Shown here piece after piece: positions 10,272 through 21,339 of a stretch of DNA of 32,669 nucleotides (positions within the stretch are counted from its first letter, which is position 1; each line of letters opens with the position of its first letter). Source of the DNA: Flavobacteriales bacterium (GTDB lineage Bacteria; Bacteroidota; Bacteroidia; Flavobacteriales; Flavobacteriaceae); NCBI GenBank assembly GCA_011524915.1, contig WTJH01000161.1, positions 1 through 32,669 of the forward strand, given 5' to 3'. Under the pieces are notes generated by a model that had not been told where the DNA came from, did not search any database, and saw nothing but the letters and a program-made list of their open reading frames with translations. The position numbers were made by a program, and so were the translations under genes.

Positions 10272-11752
10272 TGAAAGGTTCCCTTCACGTATATAACTCT
10301 CTGAGCGGCTCCAAAGAAGAGTTCCAAAGTCTGACAGCCGGACATGTAGGGATGTATGTCTGTGGCCCAACGGTCTATAGCAATGTGCACTTGGGCAATT
10401 GCCGAACCTTTATCTCTTTTGATCTCATTTATCGATACCTGAAGTTTTTGGGTTATAAAGTCCGTTATGTCCGAAACATAACTGATGCAGGCCACTTGGA
10501 AAACGACGAGGATGCTGGAGAGGATCGGATTGCAAAAAAGGCTCGTTTGGAAGAAATCGAACCTATGGAAGTTGTCCAACGGTATACAGTAGATTTTCAT
10601 CAGACCTTAGCCAAATTCAACACCTATCCCCCCAGTATAGAACCTACAGCGACGGGACATATCGTAGAACAAATCGAATTGGTCAAGGCCATCTTAGAAG
10701 AAGGATTGGCCTACGAAAAAAATGGTTCGGTCTATTTTGACGTCATCAAATTTAACGAGCGTGAACGCTATGGAAAGCTCAGCGGCCGAAAGATCGAAGA
10801 CCTGATCCACAATACGCGAACCTTAGACGGACAATCCGATAAAAGAAATCCGCAAGATTTTGCCTTGTGGAAAAAAGCTGAGCCGCAGCACATCATGCGA
10901 TGGCCCTCTCCTTGGGGCGATGGCTTTCCGGGCTGGCACCTGGAGTGTACGGCCATGAGCACTAAATATTTAGGAGAGCAGTTCGATATTCACGGTGGTG
11001 GAATGGATTTAAAGTTTCCCCATCACGAATGTGAAATCGCTCAGGCAGAAGCCGTCAACAAAAAAGCGCCTGTCCGTTATTGGCTCCATGCCAATATGCT
11101 GACGCTCAACGGCAAAAAAATGGCTAAGTCTACAGGAAACAATATACTTCCTGATGAACTTTTTAGTGGTAAAAACACCTTGTTTTCGAAAGCCTTTTCT
11201 CCGGCTGTGGTCCGCTTTTTCTTATTGCAGGCGCACTACAGAAGTATCGTAGATATTAGCGAAAACGCTTTAGAAGCCTCGGAAAAAGGCTACCATAGAC
11301 TTATGGATGCCCTCCGTTTATTGGAGGATTTAGCTCCGAGTACCCCAGCCGAAAATTTTGATCAAGACGCATGGCTGGATTGTTGCTATACTGCCATGAA
11401 TGACGACTTTAACAGTCCCATTTTAATTGCACAGCTATTCGAAGCTGCAAAACAGATTCAGGCTGCCCATGCAGGACAACAGACGTTGAGCAAAGAGCAG
11501 ATCAATACGCTTTCCGAAGGGATGCGTGGGTTTATCTTTGATGTCTTAGGACTTTTTGTTGAAGAGCAAGCTTCAGCAGCCCATGAAACTCCAGCCCTCG
11601 ATACCGCCATGCAGGTACTGATCGATTTAAGAAATGAGGCTCGACAGCAAAAAAACTTTGCATTAGCCGATAAAATTAGGGATCAATTGGCCGCAGGTGG
11701 GATTCAAATTCAGGATGGAAAAGAGGGTACAAGCTATCTGCTGAACACCTAA
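10271..11752 (+). CDS. cysS: Cysteinyl-tRNA synthetase
   Basis: [45 protein letters not shown] (HIGH-like), [23 protein letters not shown] (KMSKS). TAATG 1-nt overlap with folE. Confidence 0.98.
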   Translation: MKGSLHVYNSLSGSKEEFQSLTAGHVGMYVCGPTVYSNVHLGNCRTFISFDLIYRYLKFLGYKVRYVRNITDAGHLENDEDAGEDRIAKKARLEEIEPMEVVQRYTVDFHQTLAKFNTYPPSIEPTATGHIVEQIELVKAILEEGLAYEKNGSVYFDVIKFNERERYGKLSGRKIEDLIHNTRTLDGQSDKRNPQDFALWKKAEPQHIMRWPSPWGDGFPGWHLECTAMSTKYLGEQFDIHGGGMDLKFPHHECEIAQAEAVNKKAPVRYWLHANMLTLNGKKMAKSTGNNILPDELFSGKNTLFSKAFSPAVVRFFLLQAHYRSIVDISENALEASEKGYHRLMDALRLLEDLAPSTPAENFDQDAWLDCCYTAMNDDFNSPILIAQLFEAAKQIQAAHAGQQTLSKEQINTLSEGMRGFIFDVLGLFVEEQASAAHETPALDTAMQVLIDLRNEARQQKNFALADKIRDQLAAGGIQIQDGKEGTSYLLNT

Positions 11753-11764
11753 AATATAAATCCA

Positions 11765-11977
11765 GTGCTTCGTTCTCTACTCATATTTTTGATCCGAGTA
11801 TATCAAACGATCATCTCCCCCTTGACTCCTCCAAGTTGCAGATTTCAACCGACTTGTTCGAGTTATAGTATCGAAGCCCTACAAACCCATGGCCTTCGAA
11901 AAGGCTTACTCTTAAGTATCAAACGGATTTCCAAATGCCATCCCTGGGGAAGTTCTGGTCACGATCCTGTTCCATAG
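11765..11977 (+). CDS. yidD: Membrane protein insertion efficiency factor YidD
   Basis: [69 protein letters not shown] start. Confidence 0.95.
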   Translation: MLRSLLIFLIRVYQTIISPLTPPSCRFQPTCSSYSIEALQTHGLRKGLLLSIKRISKCHPWGSSGHDPVP

Positions 11978-12014
11978 TTCGATTTAATGCGTAATTTTAA
12001 ACCAAACATTGTTT

Positions 12015-12842
12015 ATGTATTTTCTTAAAGTCAATTGGGCTCCCAGTAAAACCCTCTTCGAAATTGGTGGATTTGGGCTTCATGTTTACAGTTTAATGTT
12101 TGTCATTGCCTTTGCTTTGGGCTACCGGATGATGCAAAAGATGTTTAAACAAGAAGGCGTAGACGAAAAATATTTGGACCCTTATTTAGCCTATATGGTA
12201 CTCTCCACACTGATCGGTGCTCGCCTAGGAGATGTCTTTTTTTATTCTTGGGATTATTACCAAAATCACTTATTGGAAATTTTCTTACCCATCCGTGAGC
12301 AAACCGGAGGTGGTTGGGAATTTGTTGGTTTTCGAGGATTGGCCAGCCACGGAGCAGTTATAGGAATCCTAACGGGGATGTATTTATTTCAACGGAAATA
12401 CACATTTAAGCCGCTTTTATGGATTTTAGATCGCTTAGCGGTAGTTGTTGCCCTAGCAGGATTTTTTATTCGGGTAGGGAACTTTTTTAATTCCGAGATC
12501 GTCGGTAAATATACCGGGACTAATTTTGGCGTAATTTTTCAAAACCGAGGCGAAGTATTGCCCCGCCATCCAGCTCAATTATACGAAGCCATTGGATACT
12601 TAATCCTATTTTTCATCTTGAGAAATCTGTATAGGAGCGATAAAAAAGATAAACCTGGATATTTATTGGGCTTATTTTTTGCCGGAATTTTCGGTATTCG
12701 TTTTATCGTAGAGTTTGTAAAAGCCTCACAAGGAGGCTTTGAAAAATATCTTCCGGTACTTAGTACGGGTCAGTGGCTCAGTATTCCATTGGTCTGTTTG
12801 GGACTTTATTTAGCTTTTAGACCCCTCCCCTCCAAAGCATGA
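12015..12842 (+). CDS. lgt: Prolipoprotein diacylglyceryl transferase
   Basis: GARLGDVFFY, GFRGLASHGAVIGI, RVGNFFNSEIVGKYTGTNFGVIF, RHPAQLYEAIGYL; ATG 12015 preferred over TTG 12009. Confidence 0.96.
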   Translation: MYFLKVNWAPSKTLFEIGGFGLHVYSLMFVIAFALGYRMMQKMFKQEGVDEKYLDPYLAYMVLSTLIGARLGDVFFYSWDYYQNHLLEIFLPIREQTGGGWEFVGFRGLASHGAVIGILTGMYLFQRKYTFKPLLWILDRLAVVVALAGFFIRVGNFFNSEIVGKYTGTNFGVIFQNRGEVLPRHPAQLYEAIGYLILFFILRNLYRSDKKDKPGYLLGLFFAGIFGIRFIVEFVKASQGGFEKYLPVLSTGQWLSIPLVCLGLYLAFRPLPSKA

Positions 12843-13360
12843 ATATCGAACAACTGAAGTTTCCCATAGGTGAATTTATACCACCCCAAGAGGTGGACCT
12901 TAAGCTGATCCAAAAATCTTTAACAACACTTGAGGTATTCCCGCAACAATTGGAGCAACTCGTTCAAAATTTTAACCCGCGACATTGGAATACTCCCTAC
13001 CGAGAAGGGGGCTGGACTGCTGCTCAAGTGGTTCATCATTTAGCCGACAGCCATATGAACAGTTATATCCGCTTTAAGTTAGCTGCTTTGGAAGACTCCC
13101 CCACTATCAAAGCCTATGAAGAAAAAGACTGGGCCAAGCAAGTAGATGCTACAGACATAGATGTCAGCAATAGTATAGCCATCCTCAAAGGAGTTCACCC
13201 GCGTCTGGTTCGCTTTTTACAACATTTGGATGACGCAGCTTATCGGAGGTCCTATTTCCATCCGGAAATGAACGCCTATGTCCCGATCTATCAAGCCATC
13301 CCCATGTATGCTTGGCATAGCAAACACCACTTGGGACATTTGCAATTGATTGTAAAATAA
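12839..13360 (+). CDS. DinB/YfiT-family protein (bacillithiol-transferase-like putative metal-dependent hydrolase)
   Basis: PIGEFIPP..., [45 protein letters not shown]-type motifs and C-terminal [12 protein letters not shown]; His triad pattern of DinB fold. ATGA overlap with lgt. Confidence 0.9.
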   Translation: [173 protein letters not shown]

Positions 13361-13366
13361 TCGCAT

Positions 13367-13395
13367 AAAAAAAGCCGCTTTTCAGCGGCTTTTTT
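13367..13395. terminator. Bidirectional intrinsic terminator between convergent yfiT-like gene and secDF
   Basis: AAAAAAAGCCGCT-TTTC-AGCGGCTTTTTT. Confidence 0.9.
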
Positions 13396-13415
13396 ATTTC
13401 AGGTATCGCCCGAAG

Positions 13416-16364
13416 TTAATTTTGGTCGTCTTGCTTCTTTTGGGTGTCATACATGACAGGTGTTGCGATAAATACGGAAGAATACGTACCTACCAAAACT
13501 CCGACAATCAACGCAAACATAAATCCGCGGATGGACTCCCCTCCGAAAATAAAGATCGCTAACAATACGAGTAAAGTGGTTAAGGAAGTATTTAAAGTAC
13601 GACTTAAAGTACTGCTTAAGGCTTTGTTTACTGTAATGTCGAACGCCCATTTTTGGTGATCGTTTGCATATTCACGAATACGGTCGAATACAACTACAGT
13701 ATCGTTAAGAGAATATCCAATAACCGTTAGGATAGCCGCAATAAAGGCTTGGTTGATTTCCATATTGAAAGGCATCACTTGATAAGTAATGGAGAAGATC
13801 CCCAATACAATCAATACGTCGTGGAAAACGGCTGCTACCGCTCCAAGAGAGAATTGCCATTTACGGAAACGTACTAAGATGTATAAAAACACTACTATTA
13901 GAGAACCGATAACGGCTAAGAATGAATTGTTTTTAATATCATCTGCAATGGTTGGCCCTACCTTGATAGAAGACATAATCCCTACGGTCTTGTCTTCGGC
14001 ACCGTTTACAAAACTATCGTATGTAACTCCATCCGGTAAATAGGATTGAAGGCCTTTGAAGAGCATTTCTTGGATCTCCTGATCTACTGCAGTCCCTTCT
14101 TCGTTGACTTTGTATTTAGTCGTAATTTTTAATTGGTTGTCCGCTCCAAAGGTCTTTACCTCTGCACTTCCAAAAGCATCGCTTAAGGTTGTTTCTACTT
14201 CAGAAGGATTCATACTTTGTTCGAAACGAACCGTATAGGAACGTCCTCCCACAAAATCAACTCCTTGATTGAGACCGATAGTCGCTAGGGATCCTAAACT
14301 GATCGCGATCAAAGCCCCAGAAATGATGTAAGCAACTTTGCGCTTTGCTAAAAAAGCAATATCAATAGAGCTAAACCAATTTTTGGTTGCGGCAGATGCA
14401 AAACCTACGGTCTTTCCTTTCTGCGCACGCGAGTCAATCATCAAACGCGTGATAAAGATTGCCGTAAACAAAGAGGTTGCGATACCAATCAAAAGGGTCG
14501 TAGCAAAACCTTTGATGGGTCCCGTTCCGAAAGTAAAGAGGATTAAGGCGGTTAGTCCCGTTGTGATATTGGCATCTAAGATGGAAGAAAGGGCATTGCT
14601 AAATCCATCTGCAATAGCTTTTATCTGGCCTTTTCCTTTATTTAATTCTTCACGTATACGTTCGAAGATCAGTACGTTGGCATCTACAGAAATACCGATG
14701 GTCAAAACGATACCGGCGATTCCAGGAAGGGTTAACACCGCTCCGAGCCCTGCCAAAATCCCAAAAATGAGTAGGATGTTTAACAACAAAGCTACATTGG
14801 CAAATAGTCCCCCTGTGCTGTAGTAGAACACCATCCATAACAAGACGATGATCAAGGCAATCGCAAAGGAATAAATTCCGCTTTCGATGGCCTCTTTTCC
14901 TAAAGATGGTCCCACAATTTCGGATTGGATGATATCTGCAGAGGCAGGTAGTTTTCCTGCGCGTAGGACATTTGCTAAGTCAATCGCTTCGTTTAGCTGG
15001 AAGCTTCCAGAAATTTCGGATCGACCTCCAGTGATGGCCCCTTTGGAAACTCCGGGAGCCGAATACACTACATTATCCAATACAATGGCAATGTTGCTGC
15101 CTTCTTTAAAGGCTTTTCCGGTCATATTTTCCCAGGTGCGAGCTCCTGTGGCATTCATTTGCATCGAAACGGCCGGATTACCAAGCTGATCGTAGGTTTG
15201 TAAGGCATCCACTACCACTCCACCGGAGAGCGGAGGTTGTCCGTCACGGTTGGATCGCAAGGCATATAATTCGAGAGTTTCGGCACCCGTTGCAGGTTTT
15301 CCCCATGCAAATTTTACATAGCGGTATTCTTGAGGAAGTAAACGTCGAACGTCTGGTGAGTCTAAATACGACTGAATCAGGTCTTGGTCCTTAATCGCAA
15401 ATTGTGCGATTATAGGTCCGCCTTGATAGCCATAGCCTAAAATTTTATCTAAAATAGGGTTGGCTTCTTGTGCCAAGCTATCGGGGGTTTCGACATCAGC
15501 CAAAAGATCATCAATAGCGCTTGCAGCAGAATCGTCTTCTTCTGTTGTTTCTTCAGAAGCTTCTTGATCCTTGATCAATTCATTGGCTTGGGCTAAGAAA
15601 GGAAGGAAGGCTTCCCCTTTAAAGGTTTCCCAAAACTCCAATTGTGCCGTACTCTGAAGAAGGTTCTTTACCCGATCTACATCTTTAGCTCCGGGCAACT
15701 CAACCAAAATCCGACCGGAAGTTCCCAAACGTTGAATATTAGGTTGAGTAACTCCAAATTTATCGATACGCTTGCGCAATACTTCAAAAGCAGAAATGAT
15801 CGACTCATCAATTTTTCGACGGACAATCACCTGTACGGCCTCATTACTCATTTCGTAATTGATCTCATCGCTTAAGGTACGGTTGGCGAAGATATCTGGA
15901 GCAGCGAGCTTAGCCCCTCCTGCAGTAGCATCGAATGCTTTAAAGAAAGATTCTACATAAGGTTCGTCTGCACTTTGCTGAAGGATATCAGCATCATCGA
16001 GCGCCTTATTAAAATTTGGATTTTTTGAATTTTCTGCCAATCCTTTTAAGATATCCCGAACGGAAATTTGAAGGATCACATTGATTCCTCCTTTAAGGTC
16101 CAAACCTTTATTGAGTTCTTTCCCTTTGGCATCGTTATAAGAAGTGAAACCATACAAAGGAATGTTTCCAATAGAATCTAGATAATCTGCTTCGGCTTTG
16201 GCGCGAAGTTCAACCACATTGGGAAGATCAGCAGACACTTGCATTTGAGCAAATTGACGTGCTTCGTCTTCTTGACTATTGGCAATAAAAGTGTAGGACA
16301 GTTGGTATAAACTAACCAAACCGAACAGGATGGCAAAGATCCGTACTAATGAGCTGTTCTGCAT
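13416..16364 (-). CDS. secDF: Fused protein translocase subunit SecDF
   Basis: 982 aa; GLDLKGGINVILQI (SecD), P1 domain, GIAGIVLTIGISVDANVLIFERIREE, and SecF part GLNQGVDFVGGRSYTVRF ... GYSLNDTVVVFDRIRE. Confidence 0.98.
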   Translation of the reverse strand: MQNSSLVRIFAILFGLVSLYQLSYTFIANSQEDEARQFAQMQVSADLPNVVELRAKAEADYLDSIGNIPLYGFTSYNDAKGKELNKGLDLKGGINVILQISVRDILKGLAENSKNPNFNKALDDADILQQSADEPYVESFFKAFDATAGGAKLAAPDIFANRTLSDEINYEMSNEAVQVIVRRKIDESIISAFEVLRKRIDKFGVTQPNIQRLGTSGRILVELPGAKDVDRVKNLLQSTAQLEFWETFKGEAFLPFLAQANELIKDQEASEETTEEDDSAASAIDDLLADVETPDSLAQEANPILDKILGYGYQGGPIIAQFAIKDQDLIQSYLDSPDVRRLLPQEYRYVKFAWGKPATGAETLELYALRSNRDGQPPLSGGVVVDALQTYDQLGNPAVSMQMNATGARTWENMTGKAFKEGSNIAIVLDNVVYSAPGVSKGAITGGRSEISGSFQLNEAIDLANVLRAGKLPASADIIQSEIVGPSLGKEAIESGIYSFAIALIIVLLWMVFYYSTGGLFANVALLLNILLIFGILAGLGAVLTLPGIAGIVLTIGISVDANVLIFERIREELNKGKGQIKAIADGFSNALSSILDANITTGLTALILFTFGTGPIKGFATTLLIGIATSLFTAIFITRLMIDSRAQKGKTVGFASAATKNWFSSIDIAFLAKRKVAYIISGALIAISLGSLATIGLNQGVDFVGGRSYTVRFEQSMNPSEVETTLSDAFGSAEVKTFGADNQLKITTKYKVNEEGTAVDQEIQEMLFKGLQSYLPDGVTYDSFVNGAEDKTVGIMSSIKVGPTIADDIKNNSFLAVIGSLIVVFLYILVRFRKWQFSLGAVAAVFHDVLIVLGIFSITYQVMPFNMEINQAFIAAILTVIGYSLNDTVVVFDRIREYANDHQKWAFDITVNKALSSTLSRTLNTSLTTLLVLLAIFIFGGESIRGFMFALIVGVLVGTYSSVFIATPVMYDTQKKQDDQN

Positions 16365-16395
16365 TATTAGGTGTTTTTAGTGCTTTTCAAGCGTG

Positions 16396-16426
16396 CAAAT
16401 ATAAAATTAAACCCCCGATATCACAA
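16396..16426 (-). promoter_or_regulatory. Putative secDF promoter (TTG-N20-TATATTTG)
   Basis: Reverse strand -33 TTG at 16424-16426 and -7 TATATTTG at 16396-16403, 31 bp upstream of secDF start. Confidence 0.5.
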
Positions 16427-16435
16427 TACCGGGGG
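16412..16435 (-). terminator. Intrinsic terminator downstream of mdh
   Basis: Reverse strand CCCCCGGTAT-TGTG-ATATCGGGGG then TTTAATTTTA; 10-bp stem. Confidence 0.8.
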
Positions 16436-16454
16436 TTTTTAGAAAAGAATTCTT

Positions 16455-17387
16455 CTATAGGTGATCGGAAAGAGCAGCATTCATCGTACGAACCGCTTCT
16501 GCACTTTTAGCAAATTTAGCTTGTTCTTCTTCGTTCAGCTGAATATCTACAATTTGTTCTACTCCATTTTTTCCAATGATACATGGAACCCCAATACAGA
16601 TATCCTCCTGTCCGTATTCTCCTTCAAGATATACAGAACAAGGGATCATTCGCTTTTGATCGTTGAGGATACTATCCACCAAATAAGCCACGGAAGCACC
16701 CGGTGCATACCAAGCAGAAGTTCCGAGGAGTTTGGTAAGTGTAGCCCCTCCTACCATGGTATCTGCAGCTACTTTTTCTAAAGCTTCGTCCGTCAAAAAT
16801 TGAGAAACTGGACTTCCGTTATAGCTGGCTAAACGCGTTAAAGGAATCATAGTAGTATCGCCATGCCCTCCAATAACCATTCCTTGGATATCGTTGGCAG
16901 GCTTGTCTAAAGCATAAGACAAATAGGTTTTGAATCGGGAACTGTCCAGAGCTCCTCCCATTCCAATAATTTTATTTTTAGGAAGACCTGTGGCCTTAAG
17001 GGCTAAATAGGTCATGGTATCCATAGGATTCGAAACCACCACTACGGTAGCATTGGGAGAATGTTTTAAAAGATTTTCAGAAACCTGCTGTACAATCCCC
17101 GCATTGATACCGATCAGTTCTTCGCGAGTCATCCCAGGTTTTCTAGGAATCCCGGAAGTAATGACCACCACATCGCTATCCGCAGTTTGGGCGTAATCTC
17201 CTGTTACTCCAGTAATTTGTGTATTAAAGCCTAAAGTAGTTGCAGTTTGATAGAGGTCTAAGGCTTTCCCTTCGGCAAGACCTTCTTTAATATCCAGCAA
17301 AACAACTTTACTGGCGATTCTCTTTTGAGCGATATACTCAGCGCACGATGCACCAACATTTCCCGCTCCAACAATAGTTACTTTCAT
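16455..17387 (-). CDS. mdh: Malate dehydrogenase
   Basis: MKVTIVGAGNVGASCAEYIAQK, VVITSGIPRKPGMTREELIGINAGIV, VVSNPMDTMTYLA, MVIGGHGDTTMIPLTR. Confidence 0.97.
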   Translation of the reverse strand: MKVTIVGAGNVGASCAEYIAQKRIASKVVLLDIKEGLAEGKALDLYQTATTLGFNTQITGVTGDYAQTADSDVVVITSGIPRKPGMTREELIGINAGIVQQVSENLLKHSPNATVVVVSNPMDTMTYLALKATGLPKNKIIGMGGALDSSRFKTYLSYALDKPANDIQGMVIGGHGDTTMIPLTRLASYNGSPVSQFLTDEALEKVAADTMVGGATLTKLLGTSAWYAPGASVAYLVDSILNDQKRMIPCSVYLEGEYGQEDICIGVPCIIGKNGVEQIVDIQLNEEEQAKFAKSAEAVRTMNAALSDHL

Positions 17388-17426
17388 TTATGTTTAAATT
17401 AATTTAATTCTTGATTTTGGGTGGAC

Positions 17427-19388
<1,962 letters not shown>

Positions 19389-19404
19389 TTAAATGGTATT
19401 CTGA

Positions 19405-19412
19405 CAAATATA
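19405..19412 (-). promoter_or_regulatory. Putative -7 element of gyrB promoter
   Basis: Reverse strand TATATTTG 38 bp upstream of gyrB start. Confidence 0.45.
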
Positions 19413-19511
19413 ACGATTAAACCCCTCAAAAGCAGCGTAAACACTACTCCCAAGGGGTTAAGTTATCAACAGATTTGTGATAAAATACTCCTTAAAAAAA
19501 GGAATTCATCT

Positions 19512-21182
19512 CTATTTGCTGTAGGCGTCTTCATGGACAAAAGCAACCGCTCTTCCACTGGGGTCGTTTTGGTTCTGAAATGCTTCGTCCCAAGCCAATG
19601 CAACTGGCGTACTACAGGCAACTGAGGGGACCGAAGGAACACTCAAAGCAGCCGTATCGCTGGGGAAATGACTTTCAAAAATACTGCGGTAATAAAACTC
19701 CTCTTTGTTCTGAGGGGTTTGTACAGGAAAACGGTAATGGGCATTGGCCATTTGCTCGTCTGTAACTTCAGATTCCACAACTTCTTTAAGCGTATCAATC
19801 CAGCTGTAACCAACACCATCTGAGAATTGTTCTTTTTGGCGCCAAGCCACACTTTCGGGTAAATATTTTTCAAAGGCTTTGCGTAAAACCCATTTTTCCA
19901 TACGCTCTCCATTGATCATCTTATCCTTTGGATTGATGCGCATGGCGACATCGATAAACTCCTTATCTAAAAAGGGAACACGCCCTTCGATACCCCAAGC
20001 CGCAAGCGACTTGTTGGCCCGCAAACAGTCGTATTGATGGAGTTTATCTAATTTTCGTACAGTTTCTTCGTGGAATTCCTGAGCATTGGGAGCTTTATGG
20101 AAATATAAATAGCCTCCGAAGAGCTCGTCTGCCCCTTCTCCAGAAAGTACCATTTTAATCCCTAAAGACTTAATCATTCGGGCCATCAAAAACATAGGTG
20201 TTGAGGCACGAACAGTAGTTATGTCATAAGTTTCTAAATGATAGATCACATCTCGAATGGCATCTAAACCTTCCTGAATGGTAAATTCAATTTCGTGATG
20301 TACGGTTCCAATATGGTCTGCAACTTTGCGAGCAGCGGCTAAGTCCGGAGACCCTTCCAATCCCACCGAAAAAGAGTGTAATTGAGGCCACCAAGCCGAC
20401 TGTTCGTCGTTTGACTCTACCCGTTTAGCTGCAAATTTTTTGGCTAAAGCAGAAGTAATAGAGGAGTCTAGTCCCCCGGAGAGTAATACACCGTAGGGTA
20501 CATCACTCATCAATTGCCGATGTACAGCATCGGAAAGAGCATCGTGCAGGGCATCAATGGAAGTCTCTGCTTCGGCTACGGTATCGTAAGTACTCCAATC
20601 GCGCGTATACCATTGTTTTGGAGCATCCATCTCAGAGGTGAGATAGTGTCCTGGAGGGAACAATTCTATTTTGGAACACACCCCTTCTAAAGCCTTTAAT
20701 TCCGAGGCTACATAAAAAGTTCCATTGCTGTCCCAGCCCATATATAGCGGAATAATCCCCATATGATCGCGGGCAATCAGATAGCTGTCCTTTTCTTGGT
20801 CGTAGAGAGCAAAACCAAAGATCCCATTGAGCTCGTCAATAAAATCGGGACCCTTTTCTTGGTATAGCGCTAAAAGAACTTCACAGTCCGACTCTGTTTT
20901 GAATTCGTATTGTCCTTGGAGTTGACTTCTCAATTCCCGATGATTGTATATTTCTCCATTGGCTGCCAAGATCAATTGCTCGCTAGGAGAGACTAATGGC
21001 TGCCCACCAGAAATGGGATCGACTATCGCTAAACGCTCGTGCGCTAAAATAGCTTTATCGTGTGTCCATACACCGCTCCAGTCTGGACCGCGGTGACGAA
21101 TCCGTTTCGACATTTCTAATACTTGAGGTCTCAACTGTTCCGAAGATTCCTTCAATTCAAAAGCACATACAATTCCGCACAT
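19512..21182 (-). CDS. asnB: Asparagine synthetase B (glutamine-hydrolysing)
   Basis: MCGIVCAFEL (Cys2 nucleophile), RHRGPDWSGVW, GEIYNHRELR, GVLLSGGLDSSITSALAKK, GEGADELFGGYLYFHKAP. Confidence 0.97.
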   Translation of the reverse strand: MCGIVCAFELKESSEQLRPQVLEMSKRIRHRGPDWSGVWTHDKAILAHERLAIVDPISGGQPLVSPSEQLILAANGEIYNHRELRSQLQGQYEFKTESDCEVLLALYQEKGPDFIDELNGIFGFALYDQEKDSYLIARDHMGIIPLYMGWDSNGTFYVASELKALEGVCSKIELFPPGHYLTSEMDAPKQWYTRDWSTYDTVAEAETSIDALHDALSDAVHRQLMSDVPYGVLLSGGLDSSITSALAKKFAAKRVESNDEQSAWWPQLHSFSVGLEGSPDLAAARKVADHIGTVHHEIEFTIQEGLDAIRDVIYHLETYDITTVRASTPMFLMARMIKSLGIKMVLSGEGADELFGGYLYFHKAPNAQEFHEETVRKLDKLHQYDCLRANKSLAAWGIEGRVPFLDKEFIDVAMRINPKDKMINGERMEKWVLRKAFEKYLPESVAWRQKEQFSDGVGYSWIDTLKEVVESEVTDEQMANAHYRFPVQTPQNKEEFYYRSIFESHFPSDTAALSVPSVPSVACSTPVALAWDEAFQNQNDPSGRAVAFVHEDAYSK

Positions 21183-21198
21183 AAACTTAGATTTTGGA

Positions 21199-21206
21199 CA
21201 AAACTA
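21199..21206 (-). promoter_or_regulatory. Putative -7 element of asnB promoter
   Basis: Reverse strand TAGTTTTG 17 bp upstream of asnB start. Confidence 0.4.
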
Positions 21207-21240
21207 CGCAATGCTTTATAAATTAAAGAGGGAATACGTG

Positions 21241-21265
21241 TTTTAGTTTAAATTTTAAACTAAAA
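21241..21265. repeat. Perfect 12-bp inverted repeat upstream of asnB (candidate operator)
   Basis: TTTTAGTTTAAA-T-TTTAAACTAAAA. Confidence 0.75.
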
Positions 21266-21339
21266 AGGTTTATTTAAATATAAAATTAAACAAAAGGAGG
21301 GCAAACAGTGGGCTGAACTTAAAAAATGAAAGTTGGGAA

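Noticed and set aside
13416-16364. SecD-SecF fusion as a novelty
   Set aside because: Fused SecDF is well known in Bacteroidota and some Firmicutes.
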